A DNA stretch of 64,000 bases from Hypericum androsaemum (GCA_963995505.1 OZ023198.1:4612558-4676557), one strand, 5' to 3'. Numbered from the stretch's first letter, positions 44,455 through 55,249 are shown. Numbers and translations: made by a program. Notes: generated by a model from the sequence alone, not told the origin.

Positions 44455-45221
44455 TACGAATGGTGATGGGCAGGGTCGGATACAGTATATGTAGAACTCT
44501 ACCCATAACTTAGTTTGGAAAGTTGGACCCATATTTTACCTTTGATTCATGCAAAATTTTATTATTAGACCCATACTTTTACCCTTAGGGTCCACAGGAT
44601 CTACAGGGTATACATGATCCGACCATTGTATTAAATATAATTTTTAAAATAATTTTTAACATTAAATTTTAATTATATATAATTCAAATAAATCATAAAT
44701 GCAAGACATTTCATACGTTACTCATCAACATTCAATAAAAAATATCAAGAAATAATAAAATATCAAATTTTATAATCTAAGTTAAATGGTAGAAAATTAT
44801 TTCTTTCAAATTTTAAATACATAAACATAATAAATATGTGTAGATTAATCATGAAATATGTATTATATCAATACAAAAAATTCGAATTTTATGTATTTCG
44901 AATTTCATAGTCATATCATCAATAGCGGAAGCATATTACAGAATATTTGAGAATTCTATTACATTGTAGAAGTAAAAAATTAAAGATAAATGGATTTAAT
45001 TAGGGTCCATTTAGGGTATAATTAGGGTATGATTTAAAGTAGAGTAAAATGGTAAGAGTATAGTAGAAATTTATAGGATTCATACCCTACCCTAGACCCA
45101 ACCTCCAAGAAAGTACCCATACCCATACCCTGCTCTAGATCCATTCAAAGTCAACAGATCCTCGACCCACAGGGTAAGTGTAGGATTTGACCCACACGGT
45201 AGAGTATTTCTGCCATCCCTA
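44455..45221. mobile_element. hAT-type non-autonomous element 2
   Basis: 767 bp. Right end is the complement of TAGGGATGGCAGAAATACTC; left end TACGAATGGTGATGGGCAGG has mutated. Flanks are GTCTCAAC (44447-44454) and GTGTCAAC (45222-45229), an 8-bp duplication with one mismatch. Subterminal ACCCATA/GGGTA motifs as in hAT 1. No coding capacity. Confidence 0.8.
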
Positions 45222-45302
45222 GTGTCAACTTTGCTCGAAGTTAGTTCGTGTCTAGTCAAATTTATTGACACTACAAAAACCAGGTTCTATCCCCACTTTT
45301 AC

Positions 45303-45728
45303 GGCTTTAGATTGGGTATGGAGTGAAGGAATTGATTCTGAATGGTTTGGAGTGAAAGAGGACCGCAGCGGCAAGCGCAGGTATGTGATAATAGCAAGCA
45401 CAGTTATGTGATAATGGCAAGTGCAGTTATGTGATAATGATATTTGTTTTTGAGAAAACAGCAAGTCCCCGTTGATGATAATGGCACGCATAGTTTTTTT
45501 TATTTTGGTCCCCCGTGTTTTAGCATTTTTGCAAAAAGGCCACACTGGCATGTGTAGTTATGTGATACTGGCATGCGCAGTTATGTGATAATGACATTTG
45601 TATTCGGCCTGTGTTTGTGTGTGACTTTTTTTATTTTGGTTTCCATATTTTAGCGCGTTTGTAAAAAAGTTTCCGTGTGTCTTCATTCCAAACGGTTCGG
45701 AATAGTGGCATTCCGTACCCAATCTAAC
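45303..45728. mobile_element. small TIR element with 24-bp tandem repeats
   Basis: Inverted ends share TTAGATTGGGTAYGGARTG and CCAAACSRTTC. The 12-bp block CCCCACTTTTAC stands on both sides (45291-45302, 45729-45740) and is probably target sequence. Inside are about five units of GTTATGTGATAATGGCAAG (45375-45595). Confidence 0.6.
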
Positions 45729-45754
45729 CCCCACTTTTACTACAAAAGTCTCAT

Positions 45755-45930
45755 TTCGGGTTTTAAGCTTTTAGCGAGGTTTAAGGACTTGGAAACTGGA
45801 AAGAGTTTCCTTTGTATCAAGGAAAAGTCTTTTCTTCTATTTCCTATACTGGGTTTTAGGCTTTTAGCGAGGTTCAAGCCCAAGGACTTGGAAAATGGAA
45901 GAAGTCTCCTTTATATTAAAGACCGTGGAG
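45755..45930 (+). promoter_or_regulatory. CRF-type leader, doubled, upstream of the DNAJC17-like gene
   Basis: The leader GGGTTTTAGGCTTTTAGCGAG found before the CRF-like genes at 34935, 36430, 57670 and 59080 occurs twice here, at about 45757 and 45852. In this place no CRF gene follows; the next open frame is the J-protein at 46148. Confidence 0.65.
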
Positions 45931-46147
45931 AGATTAACAGAGGTCTAACCTGATTTGAACATGAACTTGATTTTCTCCGAATATTTTTTTCTTGTTGTAA
46001 ATTATGATATTATCAAAACTAACGATCGTCCGCGAAGAGAAGAGATTTTCATAGGTTTAAAATGGTTTCAACCTAAACTAGTCGGTCAAAAATTCTTCGC
46101 AGCTAGTCCGACCACCATAGCCACCACCTACCCAACCTAGAAGAATC

Positions 46148-46687
46148 ATGTCGGGGTTCGAGGATATCTCCGATGAGGTTGATCACTATGTGATATTAGG
46201 GTTGCCCTCAGGCGAGAAAGGAGCTAAGCTGACACAGAATGACATTTCCAAAGCCTATAAAATTAAAGCCCTAGAGCATCATCCAGATAAGCGACCTGAC
46301 GACCCCAATGCCAAATCCTACTTTTATAAGATCACGTCATCTTATGAGGTTCTCAAAGATGAGAAGTCTCGCAAGCTCTTTGACGAACGCCTCTGTGTCA
46401 GGAGGGAACATGCTGCCCTTCACTCCCTCCAAGATTCCGAGCGCCACCGCATTATCTCAGACCTCGAAAGACGGCAGAAATCTGCGAAGGCGACCGACCC
46501 CGAGGTGGCGCATCTCCAGGAGGAGAAAGAGTCCATAGCCAGGTTGCTTAAGGAGGAGAAAGAGTCCATAGACAGGATGCTCAAGGAGAAGAAAGAGTCC
46601 ATAGCCAGGAAGCTGAATGAGGAGAAAGAGTCCATAGCCAGGAAGATCAAGGAAGAGATAGAGCGTATTAGGTCACTTCAAATATAA
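46148..46687 (+). CDS. DNAJC17-like J-domain protein, truncated, with repeat expansion
   Basis: 179 residues. DNAJC17-type proteins have an N-terminal J domain that activates Hsp70 and a C-terminal RRM, and act in nuclear RNA processing. Here the J domain spans about 12-80 (VDHYVILGLPSGEKGAKLT, with the HPD motif at 45-47 in ALEHHPDKRPDDPNA). The following helix carries four 11-residue units of the type EEKESIARLLK, where the family has about one, predicted as a continuous charged helix. The protein stops at EEIERIRSLQI, so the RRM is missing. It is intronless over the J domain and is followed at once by module spacer, which suggests a partial retrocopy or segment copy. Expression is unknown. 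Confidence 0.75.
   Translation: MSGFEDISDEVDHYVILGLPSGEKGAKLTQNDISKAYKIKALEHHPDKRPDDPNAKSYFYKITSSYEVLKDEKSRKLFDERLCVRREHAALHSLQDSERHRIISDLERRQKSAKATDPEVAHLQEEKESIARLLKEEKESIDRMLKEKKESIARKLNEEKESIARKIKEEIERIRSLQI
46520..46651 (+). repeat. 33-bp tandem repeat inside the DNAJC17-like gene
   Basis: Four in-frame units of 33 bp, each beginning GAGRAGAAAGAGTCCATAG. They encode an 11-residue (hendecad) repeat, so the expansion kept the helical register. Confidence 0.9.
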
Positions 46688-46689
46688 TT

Positions 46690-48405
46690 GCATTAGGGTT
46701 AATGGAAGAAATTTGTTCTCTTAAATTGCTAAAGATTTTTTAGCAAACTTTTTTCATGTCGTTAAAACAAACATTTTGTTAAAATCTAGTGACCATTCAA
46801 AAATTAAATGGGAATAATAAATTAGCAGTCTTGGTATGTGCAATTTTACTCTCTACCATGCATAAGAGAATCATGACCATCTATTTTGATAAATAAGTAC
46901 CCTATTTAATCTAATGGCTCAAGATTCTTGAGGGGTATAATTGGGATTTTCTAAGCATGCAAAACTGGAAACAAACAGGAGAGAGAATAGAAAATTTTCA
47001 TTCCCCCATGTCCCTTCCGCTTCTTCCACCAATTATCAATGGAAAATATAAAAAAATCCCTAAGAATTCTCCAATATCTCATCTCTTTTCAAATTCTAAT
47101 TCACCTCTTCCGATCTTTTCTTCTTCTGTTCTCGTTCTCCTCTTTTTTTTTTGTTCTTTTGAAGAAGCGATGCTGGGACGAGATTCAAGGTTCTTTGCAA
47201 GGTGAGGTTTGATTTTCTTATTTCAGATGATTTTATGACTAGATTTAGGGTTCCTGTTTTAGATGAGCAACTTTTTGTGAAGTTATCTTTTGTGTTGTGT
47301 AGTGTTTCATGTAGTTTGTTATTCCTTTTCTCATAAGAGACCATTCCGTCCATGCCTCATGCCATAGACATCGTTGCCTTTTGTAATCGGAGTCCATGCA
47401 TACATGCCTACATGTTGTTGCCTTTTGTAATAGGAGTCCATGCCTTTTGTAATGGGAGTCCATGCCTACATATTGAATAGCATATTAGAGAGGTCATTTT
47501 GTTGATACCTTTTAATTTTTTGTAACTTTTTGTCTTGTACATGGTTTCATAATCGTTTAGGAACTATTGCAAACCTACCTACATGGTACTGGTAAACAAG
47601 AAACTCGTTGGGTGCATTATAGCAGAAAAAAGGATGAAGATGATGAATGAAGCATGATTTGGTTATCTGCTAAACATTGATGTAGTTGATATTATGCCAA
47701 GTGAGATGAAGAAGCTGTTTTAAAAATTGGATGGCGTTGAAAAGACTATTGTCAATATTGATACATGTTTGATACACAAGAATTTTAGATTTAGTTCATG
47801 CACGTTTGATACAATTAGACAATAGGACATGCCTTGTCAATTACAATGTGATGCCATTTCAAATAACAAGACATGCCTATAGTAACTAGTGTGCCAATTC
47901 AAACAATAAGACGTGCCTGTTTAATATACCTAGTGTGCCAATTCCCATATCAAGATATGCCTATCAGTTTATTAAATGCGTTTCAACACATAAGGACATG
48001 TATGTGCATTATAAAGAGTCTGCCTGTTATATTTTACATATGATGATAGTGACGCCAACTTAGCATTTTCGTAAAGATTGTGCATAGTGTTAAATAGATA
48101 TACCAAAAAGAAATTGCAACCAATCCCTTTCTTTATTTTCTTTTTACAAATATGCCATTGTTGTTTCCTTTGGTATGCACTGTGCTAATTACTCTTTATG
48201 CACCGAATGCGAACCCAAATACTCTTGGGCCTTTGTACATTGACTAAACGAATTAAATCCTGACAAAAACAAGACTACATGGGACCACATACTTATGGTT
48301 GAGTAGGGTTAAGTGATTATGGAAAATTTATAAAATTACGAAAATATCGAAGATTCTTTTAAGAAATTCAAGAAACGTTCAAAATTTGGAGAGTTAGTTG
48401 AGAAA
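46690..48405. other. module spacer piece, then unassigned DNA
   Basis: 46700-46830 is module spacer. 46860-47210 has a pyrimidine-rich leader-like stretch and a short frame MLGRDSRFFAR followed by GTGAGG, a possible first exon, without recognisable product. 47815-47975 holds about four degenerate units with ACATGCCTAT and TGTGCCAATTC. 48220-48400 is module spacer again. Confidence 0.45.
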
Positions 48406-48410
48406 TTTTA

Positions 48411-49143
48411 TGTTGGTCCCTCTATATCAAGTCATTTGATGATTTAGTATATCTCCACCAATTTACAATAGACATGTGGATTGGTGGGGCCAAGTCATTA
48501 ATCAAATGATTCCAATAAATAATTATGGAATAAAATCGTACAATAATTGTGGCTTAACTAGTAAAGAAATTTTGTACTTAAAATAGAAGTTCACTCTTAA
48601 ATTTAATTGGTATCAATAGCTTAAGTATCGAACGATTATTAGCAAATGACTTTCTAGTACACAATTTTAAAAGAAATGTTGACAATCGGTGAGGCCACGA
48701 TTATGGTTTACAATTTTATTACAACATAAATTTTGTATTACAAAAGTCGATTCTTGTGAAAGGAGATTTTAGCAAGTCATTTGCGATTTGTGATCTTCAA
48801 TTTCTTTAACAATTTTTTGTACTCAAAATCTCTTAATTTCTAATAATTGTTCACTTAATTTTTCGAATTACACGGGTTTAAGATGTCTATACTTGTAATA
48901 CTTGAACTGGAATAAAAAATTAATAATTTATTTATTACTTTGATGTTTAAATAAAGCCTACAAAAATGTTGTTAGTCATGCGTGACTACAAAATTTCTTT
49001 ATTAGTCAAGCCAAGATTTTATTTTATAATTAGTCGGTGAAGCCATTAGATTAATTACTTGGTCACACCAATCCACATGTTTTTTTAGATTGGTGAAGAC
49101 ATACCAAATCATCAAATCACTCGATATGGAGAGAATTAGTATA
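48411..49143. mobile_element. MITE with about 95-bp terminal inverted repeats
   Basis: The left arm (48411-48505) and the right arm (49045-49143) are complementary with scattered mismatches; shared blocks are CATGTGGATTGGTG and ATTTGATGATTT. The interior is AT-rich and non-coding. The class is not certain; a target duplication was not clear. Confidence 0.7.
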
Positions 49144-49164
49144 ATTTTTTTGATAATACCAAAT

Positions 49165-49440
49165 CATCAAATGGTATCTGCCTACTGGAGGAATCGGTGC
49201 TATCTCCTTCAACCATTAAGGAGATCAAGTTGGTAATGGTTGTTTCTCCAAGTACATTCCATTTTATGATCATGGACACTGTGTTGGATCAAGTGACAAT
49301 TGGTTTTTTGATTGATTTCCCAATTTAATTTCTCTGCTGATTTGTCTCCTTCCAGTACAGAGATTCTCAAGTTCACTGAGGAAATTTTGAATTTTGAAGC
49401 ATTCATGAAATTTTTTGCAGATAGGGGGAATTCATTTTTG
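49165..49440 (+). pseudogene. CRF-like gene, C-terminal remnant
   Basis: Equals the last 85 codons of the copies at 35033 and 57806 (TCATGGACA, AAGTGACAATGG or its variant, GAGATTCTCAAGTTCAC) with indels and stops. The AP2 and N-terminal parts are missing; the MITE at 48411 ends about 20 bp before it. Confidence 0.75.
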
Positions 49441-50051
49441 CAGTTGGGAATTTGAGGATGTTGCTGAAAGGAAGGGATTTAAATTGGTGGTGGATAATAA
49501 AGAATTCCGCTTGTGGAGAATTTATGCACATGTTACTGGGGGTTGATTGAAGCTAGATCTCTCTCAAATCCGTCAAATCCACAAAATTTGTCGGTAAAAT
49601 ACCTTTCAGCAATTTTCAATTTTAGGAAAAATTTGTCTAACTTTCAAAAATTTCATGCAGCTCGAACCAGTTGATGTCCGAATAAAGGTATTATAAACCA
49701 AAAAACTTACATGCATCCAGAGAGGTTCAACTAAACTTAAAAAGGAATTACCCCGCCAACTACGAGACACTTTTTTCACCCAAAAAAGAGAGCAATCTTC
49801 TGACAGCATTTCTAGAGTAATAAAGCTTCAATCTTTATGAGTGTTTATGGCCTATTAAATCGATAAAGATTCAATCTTTATGAGTATTTTTTGATCTCTT
49901 AAAGTGACCGTTCTTGATGGGTGTGTCATCAGAATATTGTTGCTAATTGGGGTTGATTGGCTTCCAAGAAACCGTATTTTCTGTGTTTTTTCGGGTTTTT
50001 TGCGAGATTTAAAGACTGTGAAGGAAGAACATTCAAGGAGCATTTAATCCG

Positions 50052-50210
50052 ATGAGGAAACGTCGGATCATATACATCGATCTCGATGCTGCAGAGTCGT
50101 CCAAAGATGATGACGATGGAACGATCCGAAACCAAGTTGTGCAAGATCAGAAACCATGTTCTGATTCTTATAATCAAGGCCTGAATTCTAGACCAAGTGA
50201 CAAGGCCGCC
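50052..50210 (+). pseudogene. CRF-like gene, N-terminal stub
   Basis: Starts MRKRRIIYIDLDAAESSKDD like the copy at 36492 and continues VVQDQKPCSDSYNQGLN as in the copy at 59143. At about 50205 it is cut by LTR-type sequence. Confidence 0.75.
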
Positions 50211-50365
50211 TATGTTGGGCGCGGCCTGTAAATGGGAGCGACCCGTGATGGATGGATAGTCGGGGCTCGTTCTGAAGACGGGAGCCTGATCGAGAGATGG
50301 CTTTTTCTTACATTAACTCGGGGTTAGGATTTCCTATATAAGAACGGCGTTGTGATATAATGATC

Positions 50366-50603
50366 TGTTATGTTTAAAAAACTTAAGTGATTTGATTTGA
50401 CTATTCATATCAATAAGGTGTACTTTCTTTTTTGGCATACATTTTGAGAAAATTTCAAGGTTAAATGCGCTTGGCCGGGAGTAGGATCACAATGGGTGAC
50501 CTCCTGGGAAGTTTTTCGGGATGCATACGAGCGAGGACAAAACACACTGAAAAAGATCCGTGTTGGTCTGTGGAGACAGTCGGTCGGATCACGGGGCGAT
50601 ACA
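50366..50603 (+). mobile_element. Cassandra-like TRIM LTR
   Basis: About 238 bp starting TGTTATG and ending GCGATACA. It contains a 5S rRNA-like stretch, the hallmark of Cassandra TRIM LTRs. No partner LTR or primer site follows (TGGGTGTTCC instead of TGGTATCAGAGC), so it is a solo or truncated copy. Borders are approximate. Confidence 0.65.
50459..50525 (+). promoter_or_regulatory. 5S rRNA-derived internal Pol III promoter remnant
   Basis: Reads GGTTAAATGCGCTTGGCCGG, then GTAGGATCACAATGGGTGAC and CTCCTGGGAAG. Plant 5S rRNA has AGTTAAGCGTGCTTGGGCG and ATGGGTGACCTCCTGGGAAG at these places, the A-box and C-box of the internal promoter. The C-box is intact, the A-box has changes. It is not a 5S gene because the flanking halves are missing. 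Confidence 0.7.
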
Positions 50604-51029
50604 TGGGTGTTCCCTATGTTAGGTCGAATTTGAGATTTCTTGTATTAGAACGACTTAGACCAGCTTCGGATTTTCTATGTTGAGCTGGGCGATACAAGGT
50701 GACAACTTGGTTTTCCTATATTGAACCGGGTCTTTCCTATATTAAGGCCGGGGTTAGGTTAAGATTTTTTCTATATAAAGAGAGCTCGGGCACAGGAACA
50801 AGGCATCACAAATCACACTCAAAAACCCTAGCTCCCAAGCTCTCTTTATCGTTGTTGCGTTCTTTAGCTTTCGTTTACATTCCTTTAATTTTCATAATAA
50901 AGCTACCATCTTCCCCAAGTTCTTTACTTTTCCGCGAAAACCTATGGTTCGTTGGATCGCTCTTAGGATGACCACTCTGGATTCGTCTCTCGCTTGCGTT
51001 CTCATATCCTTTCCACCACAACAGATAAA

Positions 51030-51550
51030 TTATTTATTTATATATATATTTTTCTAATTAGAATCAAGAACTACAAAATTTTATATAATAAATAACTATA
51101 TATGTCAATTCCAAAGTTCGAGCTTAATTTATTATAAAGAATTATTAAAATGGTTAAATTAAAAAGAGACAGCACGAAGTTTTATCACTTTATACACACT
51201 TAAAAGCCTTCATATTCTTTTTTTTAAACATGATATTTTTATTAGTATAATTTGTTTGAAATCTACATTATATTTCAAATTTTAATTTTTGTGGATTAAG
51301 TTCGCCTTAGATACCATGTATTATACAAATAGTTCATTTTTTGTTGACATGGTCCTACTAACGTGGTATTGCTCCACAATTTGGCAAATTTGTTGCTTGG
51401 AAATAAAAAACAAACAACCCGAGCCCAAATCCCAAAAATTATCTAAATGCAAAAGGACCAACAACCCATCCCACCTCCTCTCCACTATTACTGATTGAAG
51501 TGGGAGAAGTATTAATCGAAGGTTTATGTGGGGATTTACATAATAATTGT
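51030..51550 (+). repeat. dispersed repeat R, copy 2
   Basis: See 10650-11165; same orientation. The shared core runs from AGAATCAAGAACTAC or its variant to GTGGGGATTTACATAAT. Confidence 0.75.
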
Positions 51551-51681
51551 ATAAAGTAAATAAATCATTGCGACATTTCAAAAAACTTAGCTCGAGATTA
51601 TTCAAAAATCATCTTCCAAACTAGTCACAAAATTTAAATTAGTTGATTAAACAAGTATTTGTATTCCCCACAAAAAAATAA

Positions 51682-52799
51682 GGCAAATTACCCTTTTTCC
51701 TTATGTTTGGTCATCCTTTTCTGGGGTCCCTGTATTTTCGAAAATAATTTTACCATCCCCCGAATTTGATTTTAGAAACTCTCGGATCCCTGGCTGATGT
51801 CATCGGCTCTTTTTTATTTATTTTTGGTCATAGAAATGACTATTACACCCCCTTTGGTCATTTTCTCAGACGAACACAACATTCCGGTCATCTTCTCTAG
51901 CGACTCTTCGTCTTTTCGGGTTGAGCAAGTTGTGGACGACGACGAACAAATTAGGATCCACCATTAACCCAGACCCCATGAGAGAGAGAGATCTCGAGGA
52001 TTTTTTTCATTCGGTGGCAGAAGCGGTTCCGGCCATTCCGAGCTCCGAGACGACGTCCTAGAGAAGCTTGGCGTACATTTGGGTCCTTATGCCCCTTCCA
52101 GACTCCACCTGCTCTATTGCGGGCTCCTCAACGTGGAAACCCTTATCCCGCATTGCTGGTAGAGATGAGCCGCGAGCTGTGGTCGGTAGAGATGCTCTAT
52201 GGCCGGCGCCGCATGCCCGGTCTTCCGCAAGGCATTGGATGCAAGAAGGGAGACGCCTGTGAGTATGCCCACAGGGGAGGGGTCGAGTTTGAATCTAGGG
52301 AACACTCATATCTATCCTCGCTGACCTCGATCCTGGTGTCGCCGCCGGTGTCCACGCCTTCGGACTCACCACCAATGTCCCCGGGAGGCCCGCAGGTGGT
52401 CTCAGAGCTCGTGTCTTCCATGCGCAGGCTTCACCTTGCGAGGGCGAGAAGTGGGGTCAGCCCTACGGGCATGCAGGCCTAGCTGCGAGCTATTTTCTGT
52501 AGAGACCCTCTATGCCTGATGTCGTTATTATTTGTTTTTTTAATTATATTTTGTTCACCAAAAAAGTTGACCGGAGTTCACCGGAGAAGATGATCAGAAG
52601 GTTGGGTTCGCCTGAGAAGATGACCAAAGGGGTATAATAGTCATTTTCATGATAAAAATGATAAAAAGAGCGGATGGCGTCAGCCAGGGACCCGAGAATT
52701 TCTAAAATCAAATTCGGGAGATGGTAAAATTATTTTCGAAAATGCAGGGTCTCTGGAGGGAGGATGACCAAATACCAAAGACTAGAGAGTAATTTATAC
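51682..52799. mobile_element. long-TIR element carrying a CCCH zinc-finger gene fragment
   Basis: TIRs of nearly 200 bp (51682-51875 and 52600-52799) share TTTGGTCATCCT, AAAATAATTTTACCATC and CCCTGGCTGA.GTCATCGG-like blocks. Outer flanks AAAAAATAA and AAAAATATA are similar and may be a worn 9-bp duplication. The organisation matches the element at 24669. The interior at 52140-52482 derives from a plant zinc-finger gene. Non-autonomous, Pack-MULE-like. Confidence 0.75.
52140..52482 (+). pseudogene. captured CCCH tandem zinc-finger gene fragment
   Basis: Plus strand reads CPVFRKA in one frame and then, shifted, GCKKGDACEYAHRGG (C-x5-C-x3-H), the second finger of plant arginine-rich tandem zinc-finger proteins. 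Then follows LTSILVSPPVSTPSDSPPMS and VSELVSSMRRLHLARARS, which resemble a conserved stretch further downstream in those proteins. The finger part and the later part are joined with a large piece missing between. No start or full domain remains, so it is a fragment. Confidence 0.7.
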
Positions 52800-52813
52800 A
52801 AAAATATATGGGA

Positions 52814-53499
52814 AAAGTCTCATTAAGAATCCTGTGGTTTCAGACTTTCATAATTAAAGCCATGTGGTTTCAAATTGAGAATTTAGTACTATGTGGTTTA
52901 CACATTTTTTTCCAGGCAGGTCTAGGGTAGCTGCGTGGCCAAACTGGATTTGCCATGTCGTATTTATGGTCTACATGGCGTGCCATCTCATCTTTTTTTA
53001 TCCATGCAATTGATGACATGACAAGTCATAAAATGCCACCAGCCTCTCAGACACCACCGCCGCAGTTACTCCTCCACACTTCGTGGCCACTCTTCCAAGT
53101 TACAGTCTGCCTCAGGTTAAGATTTCGAATTTGGGGGTTTTGAGATTTAGGTTAGAATTTGGGAATTTTGAACTTTTGTGCGTTAATCTTTTTGGAGGAG
53201 ATGAGATTTGATACCGAAATTCAAATAGATTCTTGCATGTATCACAATATGCCGGAGGTGATTCAACACAGAGACCGTTCATATGCACCCTTCTAGCCAT
53301 AAACTTGTTGACCGCAAGTTGTAATGCATATTGCTTTTTCTTTAATAAATTTTTTTGAGATTTTCTGTATAATCCCAAAATTTTAATTCGGTATTTAGAA
53401 TATTCTTAAATTTTTTGGTTCAAGATCGATAAATTTTTTTTTCGAATTTTGATATTCGGTATTCGGGTTCAGGATATCTCAAATGTTCATCCCTAATCA
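52814..53499. other. ends of two further TIR elements, then spacer
   Basis: 52814-52915 begins GGGAAAAGTCTCATTAAG and repeats TGTGGTTTCA, like the left end of a Mutator-like element; its right end was not found. 53320-53499 ends with the complement of TAGGGATGAACATTTGAG, like a hAT end, with the other end missing. Both appear truncated. Confidence 0.4.
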
Positions 53500-53750
53500 C
53501 AGATATATCACGAAGTTAAACACAGGAATCACTTCCGGAATATATAATAACCGATTAAAACCTAGAAATACAAAAAACAATTGTAGGCTAATAGTACAAA
53601 TATTATAAAATACAAGAAGACCTAAGTTTTAAATCTGGTATAAAAAAAATACCTTTAAAACCTAGAATTTCTGACATCAACTTAGTCAAAGAAAAATATT
53701 ACAGAATTAAAAGTCAAATTCCGGAAAAAAAATATCTTTTCAAAGGCGAT

Positions 53751-54106
53751 CTACCCCTTCACTGGCGGCACAGCGTTCAGGTCAAAACCCCCACTCTCCT
53801 CCTCATGCTCCCGTGCCGCTATGACGAGATCTCTCTTCTCCTCCAACGGGCGGCCGTCACCAGCAACCGACTCGATGGCGGCGCGCACCCGTAGCCGTTG
53901 ATGTTCCCTCGGTCGAAGTACTTGACCGCCACTCTCATCCTCCTCACGATCGCGAAGAACTCCTCCACCTCACCCTCATCCTCGTCCCCTCCCCTTCCTC
54001 CGGAGCTGGTCCTCTTGTTCCTTCCAGAAGCTCCGGCCTCCTCCTTCTACTCGGGGTCCGTCTCCCATCTTCTCCTCTTCTTTTTGGCGATTTCCCCCTT
54101 CTCCAT
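53751..54106 (-). pseudogene. NIMIN-like gene, copy D, broken
   Basis: The frame from 54106 starts MEKGEIAKKK and has a stop at codon 20 (DPE then stop). Afterwards the core EGEVEEFFAIVRRMRVAVKY is kept, then a deletion shifts the frame before the C-terminal part; GGFDLNAVPPVKG-type coding is still visible at 53760. At least two inactivating changes. Confidence 0.8.
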
Positions 54107-54189
54107 AATTGGACCACTCTCGAGAAAGATTGGAAGAGAGAGAGAAAGGGGCGCGTGGTGGTCTGGAAAATAATTTCCAATGACCAAGA

Positions 54190-54615
54190 CCCCTCCTAGT
54201 AAACTATGGTCTTCCAACATTTTTAAATTTTTTCACCATTATTTTAGGGTTTGAATTTTTGTAACGTTTTGATTTACTTTATGGTCCCAACATACTTTAT
54301 TAGTATTAGAAAAAAGTGTGTAAGTATATGAAAATTTTAATGCAATGATAATATAATTGTGATTTGGTACAGTGGAGTAGTTACAATTAGGTGTGAAAAT
54401 GATTATGGTGGATTAACAAATAATTATATTAAATGGTGATGACATTGTTCTAGATTAAGTAAGATGTCTCAAATTTGAGCTATTAAAATACAAAAAGATT
54501 TTGTCATCTTTAAATGATTCTACCTAAGTCAAATATAAATCAAAAATTGAAATTTAGAAGTGGAGTCAAATTTAGAAGTAGTTACTATATAAATGCAACT
54601 CATGTCGACGAAAGT
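54190..54615. other. module 6 spacer
   Basis: AT-rich, shared with 14520-14760 and 28800-29040 (TTTGGTACAGTGGAGTAGTT). No gene. Confidence 0.65.
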
Positions 54616-54620
54616 TAATA

Positions 54621-55249
54621 TTAATCATAGGAGTCATACAAAAGGAGCTCTTGAAGCTCAAAAGGAGGATTGTTAACTAAATTCTCGATATCAAAAGAGA
54701 GTGCAATAGCCTTAGCAATCCAATCTACCACTACATTAGCTACTCTAGGTATATACACAAGTTTATACAACAGTAAACTCAAAAGAGTAGATTGGATGTC
54801 CAAGGCCAAGTTCTCGAGTTGCCAATCAAGTTCAAAGGAACCTACTCTGGTGAGGGAGTTAACTGCAGCTTGATAATCTGACTCAATAATTGAGGAGCTG
54901 AAGTTGTAGTTTTGCTTGATGAAAGAGACCGCCTCACCTATGGCTTGCATTTCAGCTCGAGACCTGAATTGAGGGTAATTGCGCGAGTGCGGGAGGCAAT
55001 GATCTTCCCCCTGTAGTCCCGGGCAATAATCGCGATGCCAGCTGGAGCAGAAATTGAAGTCCAAGAAGCATCAGCATTAACTTTAATAGTGCCCATTTCA
55101 GGAGGTCTCCAGCCAAGAGTTGAAATCAGCAATGTCCCGCCTCTCAAGAATCACTCCAGTCGAAGACATGAACCACGTAGCCCTTGCATGAGGGCATTCA
55201 ATAAGAGCATGTATCACGTCTTCAAACTCTGCACCACAGATTGAAATGA
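54621..55249 (-). pseudogene. LINE fragment: zf-RVT end and RNase H
   Basis: Minus strand begins with CGAEFEDVIHALIECPHARA (zf-RVT), then IKVNADASWTS, IARDYRGKIIAS, AEMQAIGEAV, IIESDYQAAV and VYIPRVANVVVDWIAK. This is a nearly complete RNase H with D, E, D positions visible and one frameshift near 54950-55060. Lies inside module 6 spacer, replacing part of it near GTCGACGAA. Confidence 0.85.

Larger units (their letters stand above)
50213..51023 (+). mobile_element. possible solo LTR enclosing a Cassandra-like LTR
   Basis: Starts TGTTGGGCGCGG and ends CCACCACAACA. A TATA box (TCTATATAAAGAGAGC) at about 50770 is followed by a leader-like stretch and a CGCTTGCGTTCTCAT end, as in LTRs. No target duplication was seen, so the borders are provisional. 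Confidence 0.4.

Noticed and set aside
50459..50525. A 5S rRNA gene
   Set aside because: Only the internal promoter half is present and the sequence around it is LTR-like, so a Cassandra-type LTR explains it better.
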